Assembly (NCBI GenBank): GCA_001795975.1
Contig: MGLG01000011.1
Span: 1-15,396, forward strand
Origin: Candidatus Yanofskybacteria bacterium RIFOXYD1_FULL_42_10
GTDB taxonomy: Bacteria; Patescibacteriota; Minisyncoccia; 2-02-FULL-40-12; GWA2-44-9
Direction of reading: 5' to 3'
DNA: 15,396 nucleotides
The notes under the pieces were generated by a model. The model searched no databases. It had not been told where the DNA came from and worked only from the letters and a program-made list of their open reading frames with translations. The translations under genes were made by a program, and so were the position numbers. Positions within the stretch are counted from its first letter, which is position 1. Each line of letters begins with the position of its first letter. Of this stretch, positions 1-6,096 are shown piece after piece.

Positions 1-225
1 AATCCGATACCATTATTAATGTTAAAAAATACAAGTTTATATTTGAATGAAACGGAAGTGGCTATCAAAGATGAAACTGGAGTAATAACAGGATCAGTTG
101 ACGATCATTTGATTAAAAATATAAAGCCGGGGTCAAAACATAATGTTGCCGGCCATTTGGCGTTAAAAGACAATTTGTTGTATTTTAAGATAAGAAGTAT
201 CAAGTCGCTAAAAGCTAAGTGCTAA
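1..225 (+). CDS. C-terminal end of a protein with an OB-fold-like tail (5' truncated by window)
   Basis: The reading frame is open from base 1 to the TAA at 223-225, so this is probably the last 74 residues of a gene that begins outside the window; an internal ATG at 19 is the only start inside it. The pattern of short strands with a DETG turn (VAIKDETGVITGSV), then a PG turn and two closing strands (HNVAGHLALKDN, LLYFKIRSIKSL), resembles the end of a small beta-barrel OB-fold, as in nucleic-acid-binding domains. That is a resemblance by eye, not a motif match. It ends 20 bases before the RNase HI start, so the two are likely co-transcribed. A free-standing 68-residue protein starting at 19 is the alternative, but no ribosome binding site supports it. 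Confidence 0.55.
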   Translation, partial: NPIPLLMLKNTSLYLNETEVAIKDETGVITGSVDDHLIKNIKPGSKHNVAGHLALKDNLLYFKIRSIKSLKAKC

Positions 226-245
226 TCGCAAAGAGTAAATCGTCC

Positions 246-686
246 ATGAAATACCATTTTCTTATTCATACCGATGGTGGCTCAAGAGGCAATCCTGGGC
301 CGGCGGCATTTGGCGTTGTTATTGAATCGGCATCCGCCGGCTGGCGGAAAGAATATGGAGAATGCATCGGTAAAGCAACCAACAATGTTGCCGAATATTC
401 GGCGGTTATTTTCGCTTTGAAAAAACTGAAAAGTTTGGTAGGAGGTGAGAAGGCCCAAAACAGCTCCGTTCAGGTGCATGCCGACAGCGAGCTTTTGGTA
501 AAACAATTGAGCGGAGAATATAAAATAAAAGAAGAAAACATCAGGAACTTGTTTTTGGATGCCTGGAATTTAAAATTGGATTTCGGCGAAGTTATTTTTA
601 AACATATTCCCCGCGAGGAAAATCACGGCGCCGATAAACTGGTTAATCAGGCGCTGGATGCAGAAAACAGCAAGCTTGATATCTAA
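246..686 (+). CDS. rnhA: Ribonuclease HI family protein
   Basis: Cleaves the RNA strand of RNA-DNA hybrids in the cytoplasm, for example at primers and R-loops. From the ATG at 246 the protein has 146 residues. The catalytic carboxylates of the family are visible: D10 in TDGGSRGNPGP, E50 in TNNVAEY, D80 in HADSELL and D130 in ENHGADKLVN. The TNNVAEY form fits the short, archaeal/Gram-positive-like RNase HI group (RVT_3-type) rather than the classical E. coli type. A GTG at 219 would add nine residues and overlap the upstream stop; the ATG is preferred because the conserved fold begins directly after it. Residues 30-35 are encoded by a 16-bp palindromic repeat (333-348) in the loop before the second strand. 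The rnpB promoter starts inside the last codons. Confidence 0.93.
   Translation: MKYHFLIHTDGGSRGNPGPAAFGVVIESASAGWRKEYGECIGKATNNVAEYSAVIFALKKLKSLVGGEKAQNSSVQVHADSELLVKQLSGEYKIKEENIRNLFLDAWNLKLDFGEVIFKHIPREENHGADKLVNQALDAENSKLDI
333..348. repeat. Palindromic repeat element, copy 1 (inside rnhA)
   Basis: TCCGCCGGCTGGCGGA. The arms TCCGCC and GGCGGA pair around a 4-base centre. It is identical to the copy at 4587-4602 and one base different from the copy at 997-1012. It is read in frame as S-A-G-W-R plus the first base of K. Confidence 0.75.
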
Positions 687-704
687 TCTTTTTTAGTGTA
701 TAAT
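676..704 (+). promoter_or_regulatory. Promoter of rnpB
   Basis: A TTGATA -35 box (676-681), a 17-base spacer and a consensus TATAAT -10 box (699-704) place the start of transcription near 711-713, exactly where the P1 helix of the RNase P RNA begins. The -35 box overlaps the last codons of rnhA. Confidence 0.85.
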
Positions 705-712
705 TATATTAG

Positions 713-1121
713 TTCTCCAAACTAGGTGATTGCCCTTATGCCCAGCGGGTATATGGGAGGAAAGTCCGAACACTAATCCCGCTTTAGCGGGAAAAACGGT
801 AGCGGGTAACGCCCGTCGGTCGCGAGACCAGAGGTGCGAGCAGAGACGCTTCGACACGAAAGTGCCGGAGAAGCTAAACCCTAAATTAATGATTTCATCA
901 TTGATTACAGCTTAGTTCCGATTGAGGGCTTAAAAATCGGAAGTGAAACGGCAAAATCCTTACCGGAGTGCAAGTTCAGCGTTTCGTTAGTTGGCGTCCG
1001 CCAGCTGGCGGATCGAAAAGTTAGAACGCTTCAGGTGTGTAGCAATATACATCGCAGATAAATAATTGCCTCGGCATCTATAAACGATGCATAGACAGAA
1101 TTCGGCTTATTGTTTGGAGAA
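713..1121 (+). ncRNA. rnpB: RNase P RNA (catalytic subunit, bacterial class A-like)
   Basis: The RNA removes 5' leaders from pre-tRNAs together with the RnpA protein. The ends form helix P1: TTCTCCAAAC at 713-722 is perfectly complementary to GTTTGGAGAA at 1112-1121. Conserved core sequences are present: GGAGGAAAGTCCGAACAC (758-775) near the 5' end and ACAGAATTCGGCTTA (1095-1109) near the 3' end, which together form P4 and its flanks. A TCCCGC-TTTA-GCGGGA hairpin (778-793) fits P3. The P15 region reads ACGGCAAAATCC (948-959), where the usual GGU that pairs with the tRNA 3' end is GGC. A palindromic repeat at 997-1012 extends a peripheral helix. Length is about 409 nt, normal for the family. 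It has its own promoter and a strong terminator. Confidence 0.96.
997..1012. repeat. Palindromic repeat element, copy 2 (inside rnpB)
   Basis: TCCGCCAGCTGGCGGA, a perfect 16-bp palindrome differing by one base from the copies at 333-348 and 4587-4602. It lies in the 3' half of rnpB, between the P15 region and the conserved 3' core, where peripheral helices vary between species, so it would form an extra hairpin or lengthen one. Confidence 0.75.
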
Positions 1122-1163
1122 CAATCAAAAACTCTCCCGCCTTAACGGGAGAGTTTTTGATTG
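1122..1163 (+). terminator. Rho-independent terminator after rnpB
   Basis: A perfect 18-bp inverted repeat (1122-1139 with 1146-1163) around a CCTTAA loop. The GC-rich centre CTCTCCCG/CGGGAGAG is flanked by A and T runs on both sides, so it could also stop minus-strand transcription. Confidence 0.88.
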
Positions 1164-1226
1164 AAATAAGCTTATTTTTGTGATAGTTTCTGTTTGTTAA
1201 TCACTTGCTGTTCATATTTATAAATT

Positions 1227-2612
1227 ATGCGAAATTCCAATATATTTTTTACGATAATTAAGCTTCCTGTTGATTTTGCCATGTTAATGGCGGCGGGAAT
1301 TATCACTTATATTTTACGAACTAGAATTTTGGATGTCGTCAGGCCGGTGCTTTTTGAATTTAATCTGCCGTTTTCAAAATATTTTTATCTGATAATTTTC
1401 GTCTCATTTTTATTTCTGTCGGCTTACGCGATTTCCGGACTGTATTCAATAAAAATAAAAATAAGCCGGGTGGAAGAATTTTTTAAAATACTGATTGCTT
1501 CGTCTGCCGGCGTGATGCTGGTAATAATTTATATTTTCTTGCGACAGGAGCTTTTTAATTCTCGGTTTTTGGTTTTGGGCGGCTGGTTTTTTGCGGTTTT
1601 ATTTGTGTTTGCCGGCCGTTTGGCGGTCGGTTATTTCCGGCAATTGTTTGTCGCCAAATATGATTTTGGAGCCAATCGTTCGCTGGTGATAGGCAACGAT
1701 GAAACCGCCCTTAAGATTATTCAGGACATAAAAAATAATCCGTCGTCGGGGCACAGATTAATCAGTCATTTTTCAGATATTAATATTGATGAGATAGAAA
1801 AGATAATCAAGGATTCCGGCGTTAATGAAATTATTCTTGCTAATCCAGATTATCCGGCTGATAAAATCATAAAATTGGTTGATTTATGCCAAGAAAATCA
1901 TCTAATCTTTAAATTTATTCCCAATATTTTCCAAACCCTTACGAATAATTTTGACATTGATATAATGAACGGTCTGCCTTTAATTGAACTCAAGAGAACC
2001 GCCTTGGATGGATGGGGAAAAGTGATTAAAAGAATAATAGACATTGTTGCTTCTTTTTTGGGGCTGATTATTCTCTTGCCGTTTTTTGCGGTTATCGCTT
2101 TTGCGATAAAGTGGGAAAGCGCCGGTCCTGTTTTTGTCAGATTAAAAAGAACAAGCAAAAATAAAATTTTTAATTTGCTAAAATTCAGATCAATGATTCA
2201 AAATGCCGAAGAATTAAAACAATATCTCGCGACTTTCAACGAAAGACGAGACGGTCCGTTGTTTAAAATCAAAAACGACCCGAGAATTACCGGAGTGGGG
2301 AAATTTTTAAGAAAATACAGAATAGATGAATTGCCTCAATTTTGGAACATTTTTAAAGGGGAAATCAGTTTGGTCGGACCAAGACCTCATCAGCCTGATG
2401 AGATAGAAAAATATAGAAAAGATCACAAGAGGGTTCTTGCTATCAAAGCCGGAGCCACCGGATTTGCTCAAGTTTCCGGCAGTTCCGATTTGCCGTTTGA
2501 CCAAGAAGTGGCTTTGGATGTTTTTTATATTGAGAATTGGTCTTTATTGCTTGATTTTAAAATTATTTTGAAAACGATTTGGAAAATGGTTAATGACAGG
2601 TCGGCCGTGTAG
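1227..2612 (+). CDS. Undecaprenyl-phosphate sugar-1-phosphate transferase (WcaJ/CpsE-type)
   Basis: Transfers a sugar-1-phosphate from a nucleotide sugar to the lipid carrier undecaprenyl phosphate, the priming step of surface polysaccharide or glycan assembly at the inner membrane face. The 461-residue protein has the full family layout: four N-terminal membrane segments (about 12-30, 52-73, 86-105, 114-133), a nucleotide-fold-like cytoplasmic domain (about 150-240), then the hydrophobic re-entrant segment (271-294) and catalytic bacterial sugar transferase domain. Diagnostic motifs are KFRSM (319-323), DELPQFWNIFKGEISLVGPRP (367-387, with the D-E pair and GPRP) and GATGFAQVSG (409-418). No Shine-Dalgarno sequence precedes the ATG. 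It leads a cluster with two GT4 glycosyltransferases. The sugar (hexose, HexNAc or other) cannot be told from sequence. Confidence 0.93.
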   Translation: MRNSNIFFTIIKLPVDFAMLMAAGIITYILRTRILDVVRPVLFEFNLPFSKYFYLIIFVSFLFLSAYAISGLYSIKIKISRVEEFFKILIASSAGVMLVIIYIFLRQELFNSRFLVLGGWFFAVLFVFAGRLAVGYFRQLFVAKYDFGANRSLVIGNDETALKIIQDIKNNPSSGHRLISHFSDINIDEIEKIIKDSGVNEIILANPDYPADKIIKLVDLCQENHLIFKFIPNIFQTLTNNFDIDIMNGLPLIELKRTALDGWGKVIKRIIDIVASFLGLIILLPFFAVIAFAIKWESAGPVFVRLKRTSKNKIFNLLKFRSMIQNAEELKQYLATFNERRDGPLFKIKNDPRITGVGKFLRKYRIDELPQFWNIFKGEISLVGPRPHQPDEIEKYRKDHKRVLAIKAGATGFAQVSGSSDLPFDQEVALDVFYIENWSLLLDFKIILKTIWKMVNDRSAV

Positions 2613-2616
2613 GCAA

Positions 2617-2685
2617 ATTGTTATCTTGTTAATTGTTATCTTGTTAATTGCAAGATAGCAAGATAGCAAGATAGCAAGATAGCAA
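2617..2685 (+). repeat. Tandem 7-8-bp repeat array forming a hairpin, abutting a start codon (array A)
   Basis: The left arm alternates TTGTTATC and TTGTTAA units; the right arm is four units of GCAAGATA followed by GCAA. The arms are complementary with G-U pairs, for example TTGTTATCTTG against CAAGATAGCAA, so the transcript would fold into a long AU-rich hairpin. The last repeat base directly precedes the TTG start codon of the glycosyltransferase at 2686. It shares the 11-mer CAAGATAGCAA with the array at 6656-6711. Confidence 0.8.
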
Positions 2686-3768
2686 TTGCGAATCGCCTTT
2701 GTTCATGAATATTTAAATCAGTTCGGAGGAGCGGAACGCTTGCTCCAGGTTTTGTGTTCTTTATTTCCCGATGCCCCCATTTACACTCTTTTATATGACG
2801 AGAATGCCACCGGCGGGGTTTTTAAAGATAGAATCATCAGAACTTCTTTTTTGCAGAAAGTTCCGTTTGCTAAAAAACATCACCGGATTTTTCCGTTGCT
2901 GATGCCTTTGGCGATAGAATTATTTGATTTTTCAGATTTTAATTTGGTTATTTCAATTTCTGCGTCTTTTGCCAAGGGAATAATAACAAAACCGCAGACT
3001 CGGCACATCTGTTATTGTTTGACTCCGCCGAGATTTTTATGGGACGAAAGCCAGCAATTCATTAAAGATATAGGATATCCGGAAATTATTAAAAAAATCA
3101 TTCCGCCGTTTGCGTCGTATTTAAGAATGTGGGACAGGGAAGCGTCTTTCAGGGTTGATGAGTTTTGGACAATTTCCAATTTTATCAAAGAGAGAATCGG
3201 CAAATATTATGCTAAACCGAGCGCGGTAATTTATCCGCCGGTCAATACTTCCAAATTTCACATATCCAGCGATACGGATGATTATTTTTTTATGGTCGGC
3301 CGGCTGGTTTCTTACAAAAAATTTGATTTGGCGATTAAAGTTTTTAACAAACTTAATCTGCCTCTTAAAATAGCCGGCGCAGGGCCGGAGCTGAAGCGGT
3401 TAAAAAGGATGGCGGGACCGAACACAGAATTTTTGGGTCTTGTTTCCGATGAGAAATTAGCGGAACTTTATTCTCGCGCCAAAGCCTGCATTTTTCCCCA
3501 AGAAGAAGATTTTGGGATTGTCCCGCTGGAGTCATTAGCGTCCGGCCGGCCGGTAATTGCTTATCGCGGCGGCGGAGCGGCCGAAACTTTGACGGAAAAT
3601 CAAACCGGACTTTTTTTTGACAAGCAAACCGAAGAATCGCTGAATGAAGCCGTGAAAAATTTTAAGCCGGAGAATTTTAATCGGGCGGTTTGCCGCGCCC
3701 GCGCCGAAGAATTTGATATTGCGGTTTTTAAAGAAAAAATACAAAAATTGTTGGTTGATAATTATTAA
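2686..3768 (+). CDS. GT4-family glycosyltransferase (WbaZ/mannosyltransferase-like)
   Basis: A GT-B fold retaining glycosyltransferase predicted to move a sugar from a nucleotide donor onto the lipid-linked glycan begun by the upstream transferase. The 360-residue protein starts at the TTG at 2686; the family N-terminus MRIAFVHEYL..GGAE begins exactly there, with the acceptor-side glycine-rich loop at 13-16. The C-terminal domain has FFMVGRLVSYKKFDLAIKVF (201-220), the donor-site KxxD region, and the EX7E motif at E274 and E282 (EEDFGIVPLE), followed by SGRPVIAYRGGG. There is no Shine-Dalgarno sequence; a short-repeat hairpin array ends at the start codon. The specificity is not readable, but similarity to WbaZ-like enzymes suggests a mannosyl or related hexose transferase. 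Confidence 0.9.
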   Translation: MRIAFVHEYLNQFGGAERLLQVLCSLFPDAPIYTLLYDENATGGVFKDRIIRTSFLQKVPFAKKHHRIFPLLMPLAIELFDFSDFNLVISISASFAKGIITKPQTRHICYCLTPPRFLWDESQQFIKDIGYPEIIKKIIPPFASYLRMWDREASFRVDEFWTISNFIKERIGKYYAKPSAVIYPPVNTSKFHISSDTDDYFFMVGRLVSYKKFDLAIKVFNKLNLPLKIAGAGPELKRLKRMAGPNTEFLGLVSDEKLAELYSRAKACIFPQEEDFGIVPLESLASGRPVIAYRGGGAAETLTENQTGLFFDKQTEESLNEAVKNFKPENFNRAVCRARAEEFDIAVFKEKIQKLLVDNY

Positions 3769-3780
3769 ATTACCCCGGCT

Positions 3781-3809
3781 TTGTTATAAGCTCGCGACCA
3801 TTTTACAAT
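3781..3809 (+). promoter_or_regulatory. Promoter upstream of second glycosyltransferase
   Basis: A TTGTTA box (3781-3786), a 17-base spacer and TACAAT (3804-3809) predict a start near 3816, giving a leader of about 67 nt that consists mostly of AT-rich short repeats. This would give the second glycosyltransferase its own transcript in addition to read-through. Confidence 0.55.
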
Positions 3810-3813
3810 AGTA

Positions 3814-3882
3814 GCTAATTGCTATTTTGCTAATTGTTATCCTGTTGGGATTTCAACAATATAATAATATAACAATATAACA
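3814..3882 (+). repeat. AT-rich short-repeat leader abutting a start codon (array B)
   Basis: GCTAATTGCTATTTTGCTAA and TTGTTATCCTGTTG on the left are followed by AACAATATAATAATATAACA and a second AACAATATAACA unit. The array resembles the arrays at 2617 and 14559 in unit type (TTGCTAT, TTGTTA, AACAAT) and also ends directly at the start codon (ATG 3883). Confidence 0.65.
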
Positions 3883-5043
3883 ATGCTTTTTGTGATTATC
3901 GGCATTGATATCAGGGTTTTGGGTTCTAAATTTAAAAGCGGCATTGAGGAATATGCCGAGAATTTGCTTGCCCATATGCTGCCCTTGGATAAACGAATAA
4001 AATTTAAATTATTTTTTTCTTCATTTGGTGAGAAATTAAACAATTACGATTTTTTGAGCTTGCCTAATGTTGAAGTTAAAAAATTCCGCCTTCCCAACAG
4101 TTGTATTTTTTATTCTTCGCGTTTTTTAAATTTTCCCAAAATAGACAAATTGTTGGGCGGAGTTGATGTTTTTTTCTCGCCTCATTTTTTTATTTCAGCG
4201 CTGTCTCCGGGTGTGAAAAGGGTGACGACTTTTCACGATCTTTCTTTTGAATATTTCCCTCAATTTTTTACCCGGCAACAGAGATTTTGGCACAATTTCG
4301 GCATGAACCCTTCTTGGCAGGCTAAGTTTTCCGATTGCATTATCGCCGTATCCGAATCAACAAAAAATGATTTGGCCAAATACTATTCCATAGATCCAAT
4401 GAAGATTGAAGTGGTTTATTCCGGTATTTCGCCAACGATACAGAAACCGTCTCGAGAAAGATTGGAATTGTTTCGTCGACAAGCGGGATTGCCCGAAAAA
4501 TTTATTTTGTTTTTGGGAAAACTGGAACCGAGGAAAAATGTCGCCGGCTTAATCAAGGCCTTCAACCTTTTAAAGTCTTCTGACGATCCGCCGGCTGGCG
4601 GATTGAATGATATGCATTTGGTCATAGTCGGTTCAAGAGGCTGGCTTTGCGAAGATATTTTCAAAGAAACCGATAAGTCGCCGTATCGCAGTCAGATAAT
4701 TTTTAAAGATTATATCAGCGATGAAGCAAGACCATGCTACTACGGTTTGGCATCGGTGTTTGTTTATCCTTCTTTTTTTGAAGGATTTGGTTTTCCGCCA
4801 CTTGAAGCGATGGCGTGCGGGACGCCGGTGGTGGCATCAAATAATTCTTCTTTGCCGGAAGTAGTCGGGGATGCTGGCTTTTTAATTGACCCGTATAATG
4901 TTTCCGATATTGCCTCGGCGATTAAGAGTTTATTGGATGACCGAAATTTGAGAGGTAATTTAATTCAAAAAGGACTGGCAAGGTCTCAACAATTTTCATG
5001 GCAAAAATGCGCGGAGAAGACACTGGAGGTACTGACTAAGTAA
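3883..5043 (+). CDS. GT4-family glycosyltransferase (second of cluster)
   Basis: A GT-B fold retaining glycosyltransferase of 386 residues, predicted to add a further sugar to the lipid-linked glycan in the cytoplasm. Family marks: an N-terminal GIDIRVLG strand-loop with the G-I-E-E-Y acceptor-side motif (7-24), TTFHDLSFEYFP (115-126), the domain linker with IIAVSEST (153-160), LGKLEPRKNV (211-220), and the EX7E motif at E300 and E308 (FEGFGFPPLEAM), followed by CGTPVVAS. Residues 235-240 (D-P-P-A-G-G) come from a palindromic repeat that lengthens the loop before the strand MHLVIVG. No Shine-Dalgarno sequence; the start codon directly follows a short-repeat array, with a good promoter 74 bases upstream. 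An alternative start further downstream would cut into the first strand. Confidence 0.9.
   Translation: MLFVIIGIDIRVLGSKFKSGIEEYAENLLAHMLPLDKRIKFKLFFSSFGEKLNNYDFLSLPNVEVKKFRLPNSCIFYSSRFLNFPKIDKLLGGVDVFFSPHFFISALSPGVKRVTTFHDLSFEYFPQFFTRQQRFWHNFGMNPSWQAKFSDCIIAVSESTKNDLAKYYSIDPMKIEVVYSGISPTIQKPSRERLELFRRQAGLPEKFILFLGKLEPRKNVAGLIKAFNLLKSSDDPPAGGLNDMHLVIVGSRGWLCEDIFKETDKSPYRSQIIFKDYISDEARPCYYGLASVFVYPSFFEGFGFPPLEAMACGTPVVASNNSSLPEVVGDAGFLIDPYNVSDIASAIKSLLDDRNLRGNLIQKGLARSQQFSWQKCAEKTLEVLTK
4587..4602. repeat. Palindromic repeat element, copy 3 (inside glycosyltransferase)
   Basis: TCCGCCGGCTGGCGGA, identical to the copy in rnhA but read in another frame, giving D-P-P-A-G-G instead of S-A-G-W-R. 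Its flanks GA and TT extend the pairing to GATCCGCC/GGCGGATT with one mismatch. Confidence 0.78.
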
Positions 5044-5091
5044 ATTAACTTCGTCTGCTTCATATTTTGGGCACAACTCCATCAAGCTTCG

Positions 5092-5362
5092 CCTCTGCCC
5101 CTTTTCATCCGAATGTTCCGGCCTCCGGCCTGGAATTTTAATATCCGGACTCCTTTTTTAACGCAAATTCCAAGACTCGCATTAAATAGATGATTTTTTT
5201 TAAAAAAAATCATCTATTTAATTTATGCTCGGAACAGCCACCGCATATTGCGGGGTCACGCCAAGGCGGAGATTGGAATTTGCTATTCGGCTTGCCCCGC
5301 CAAGGGCGGGGCGTCGCGGATATTTTAAAATTCCCCACAGCGGATGAAAGAGGGGCAGGAGG
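5092..5362. repeat. Large imperfect foldback (inverted repeat) in a gene-free stretch
   Basis: The gene-free stretch 5044-5560 folds back on itself around 5201. Matching arms, outside to inside: 5092-5111 with 5341-5362 (CCTC-TGCCCC..TTCATCCG against CGGATGAAAGAGGGGCAGGAGG), 5132-5147 with 5317-5334 (GGAATTTTAATATCCG against CGGATATTTTAAAATTCC), 5163-5172 with 5274-5283 (GCAAATTCCA against TGGAATTTGC), and a perfect central palindrome. The right arm carries an extra internal hairpin GCCCCGCC-AAG-GGCGGGGC (5294-5312). It could be a structured RNA, a decayed miniature inverted-repeat element, or a strong block to transcription after the glycosyltransferases. I see no credible protein in it. Confidence 0.75.
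5181..5222. repeat. Perfect 42-bp palindrome at the centre of the foldback
   Basis: ATTAAATAGATG then A and eight T (5181-5201) is followed by its exact reverse complement (5202-5222), with no spacer. It is the tip of the larger inverted repeat 5092-5362. Confidence 0.9.
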
Positions 5363-5413
5363 CTATGCTTTATTCCTTTGACCTTTCCTCGGCAGAGTGT
5401 CAGCTATCCAAAG

Positions 5414-5514
5414 ATCTGATAAATTTAAGCATTTTTGTTTAAATTTATCAGATTGTCTAAGTAGCGCAGGTCGGGCTTTTTTCTGAATCAGAAGACCGAA
5501 GAAAAAGGCCCGAC
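5414..5514 (+). repeat. Pair of long hairpins next to the foldback
   Basis: Hairpin one: ATCTGATAAATTTAA (5414-5428) with its exact complement at 5439-5453. Hairpin two: GTCGGGCTTTTTTC (5470-5483) with GAAAAAGGCCCGAC (5501-5514), 14 bp with one G-U pair. GAGTG (5395-5399) and CACTC (5518-5522) could close both into a three-way junction. No open reading frame of note. Whether this belongs to the foldback or to the next RNA is unclear. Confidence 0.6.
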
Positions 5515-5560
5515 GGAGCACTCGTTAAATTGTTAGGTATAATTGGAGCATGATAAGGGC

Positions 5561-5588
5561 TTGACATTATTTATAGAAGGAGTATAAT
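5561..5588 (+). promoter_or_regulatory. Consensus promoter of the structured RNA candidate
   Basis: A perfect TTGACA (5561-5566), a 16-base spacer and a perfect TATAAT (5583-5588), the best promoter in the window; predicted start near 5595. A further TATAAT at 5538-5543 lacks a recognisable -35 box. Confidence 0.88.
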
Positions 5589-5657
5589 CGAAGGATAGGC
5601 TTAAGAAGGAAGTTTTCATGCGGATGGAGGGCCATCCATATAAAAAAAGGAGGGCCT

Positions 5658-5684
5658 ATGGCAGCGGGCGGTACACCGGGTTGA
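5658..5684 (+). CDS. Possible 8-residue leader peptide within the structured RNA
   Basis: A strong Shine-Dalgarno sequence (AAAGGAGG, 5646-5653) lies four bases before ATG; the frame reads M-A-A-G-G-T-P-G and stops at TGA (5682-5684). The GGTACACCG hairpin begins inside it, so ribosomes on this frame would open that hairpin. It could be a leader peptide, or the purine-rich stretch may simply be part of the RNA. Few other genes here have such a ribosome binding site, which is the only reason to list it. Confidence 0.25.
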   Translation: MAAGGTPG

Positions 5685-5977
5685 ACGGTGTACCAACGAA
5701 CCCCTCCCGAAGGGGTGAACGGCAGAAGCTGGGGTTGCGCGTCAAACATTGCCAACCTACACAGGGCACTGCCGTCGCCTTTCGGGGAATTCTAGGGGCT
5801 CCTTATCAGGAGCCCCAGAGACCACAAAAGGTGGTCTCAAACAAAAATGTCCCTGACGGGACCGACCAACCTTTTTCAGAGTTTTCTCTGGTCGTAAAAC
5901 ATGAGAAATCTCTAGACCCTATCGGTAGAAACTTGTCAGTGCACTGACAAGCGAAGAAACCGGGGGTCTTTTCGTTT

Positions 5978-6031
5978 CCTGCACACCAATCGGGCATTTA
6001 TTGAACCATTTATGCCCGATTGGTGTGCAGG
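5978..6031 (+). terminator. 20-bp perfect hairpin closing the structured RNA candidate
   Basis: CCTGCACACCAATCGGGCAT (5978-5997) pairs perfectly with 6012-6031 around a 14-base loop. There is no T run after it, so it is either the 3' domain of the RNA or an atypical terminator. A TTGACA at 6033-6038 starts directly after the stem, with a weak -10 (TAACAT, 6056-6061, 17-base spacer) or a perfect TATAAT at 6061-6066 that is spaced too far (22). Confidence 0.5.
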
Positions 6032-6096
6032 GTTGACAAAGAATAGTTTTTAATTTAACATATAATTAGTACTCAAATCAGGTTTAGGAGGTAAAA

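Larger units (their letters stand above)
5595..6031 (+). ncRNA. Candidate large structured RNA of unknown family
   Basis: About 435 nt downstream of a consensus promoter, packed with inverted repeats: GGATGG/CCATCC (5622-5637), GGTACACCG/CGGTGTACC (5670-5694), ACCCCT/AGGGGT (5700-5716), the long-range pair ACGGCAG/CTGCCGT (5719-5725 with 5769-5775), GGGGCTCCT/AGGAGCCCC (5795-5816), GAGACCAC/GTGGTCTC (5818-5838), GTCCC/GGGAC (5849-5862), CAGAG/CTCTG (5877-5890), AGACCC/GGGTCT (5914-5919 with 5964-5969), a perfect 20-bp palindrome (5932-5951) and a closing perfect 20-bp hairpin (5978-6031). I do not recognise tmRNA, SRP, 6S, riboswitch or group I/II intron landmarks. A 109-codon frame (5618-5947) crosses it but looks incidental. 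The transcript limits are inferred. Confidence 0.65.

Noticed and set aside
730..915. 61-codon frame on the + strand
   Set aside because: It lies wholly inside the RNase P RNA gene, whose P1 ends, core motifs, promoter and terminator are clear.
2617..2685. CRISPR array
   Set aside because: The units are 7-8 bp and contiguous, with no spacers; no cas genes nearby.
5190..5381. 63-codon frame on the + strand
   Set aside because: It begins inside the 42-bp palindrome (K-K-N from the A run) and follows the right arm of the foldback; no coding signature.
5618..5947. 109-codon open frame on the + strand with AAGGAAG before its ATG
   Set aside because: It runs through the hairpins of the structured RNA candidate, is rich in Arg, Pro and Gly as expected from GC-rich stems, and resembles no fold I know. 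Structure explains the sequence better than coding.
5595..6031. tmRNA or group I/II intron as identity of the structured RNA
   Set aside because: No tRNA-like ends with T-arm and CCA, no tag frame ending in a typical ALA-ALA, and no intron domain V or P7 core seen.
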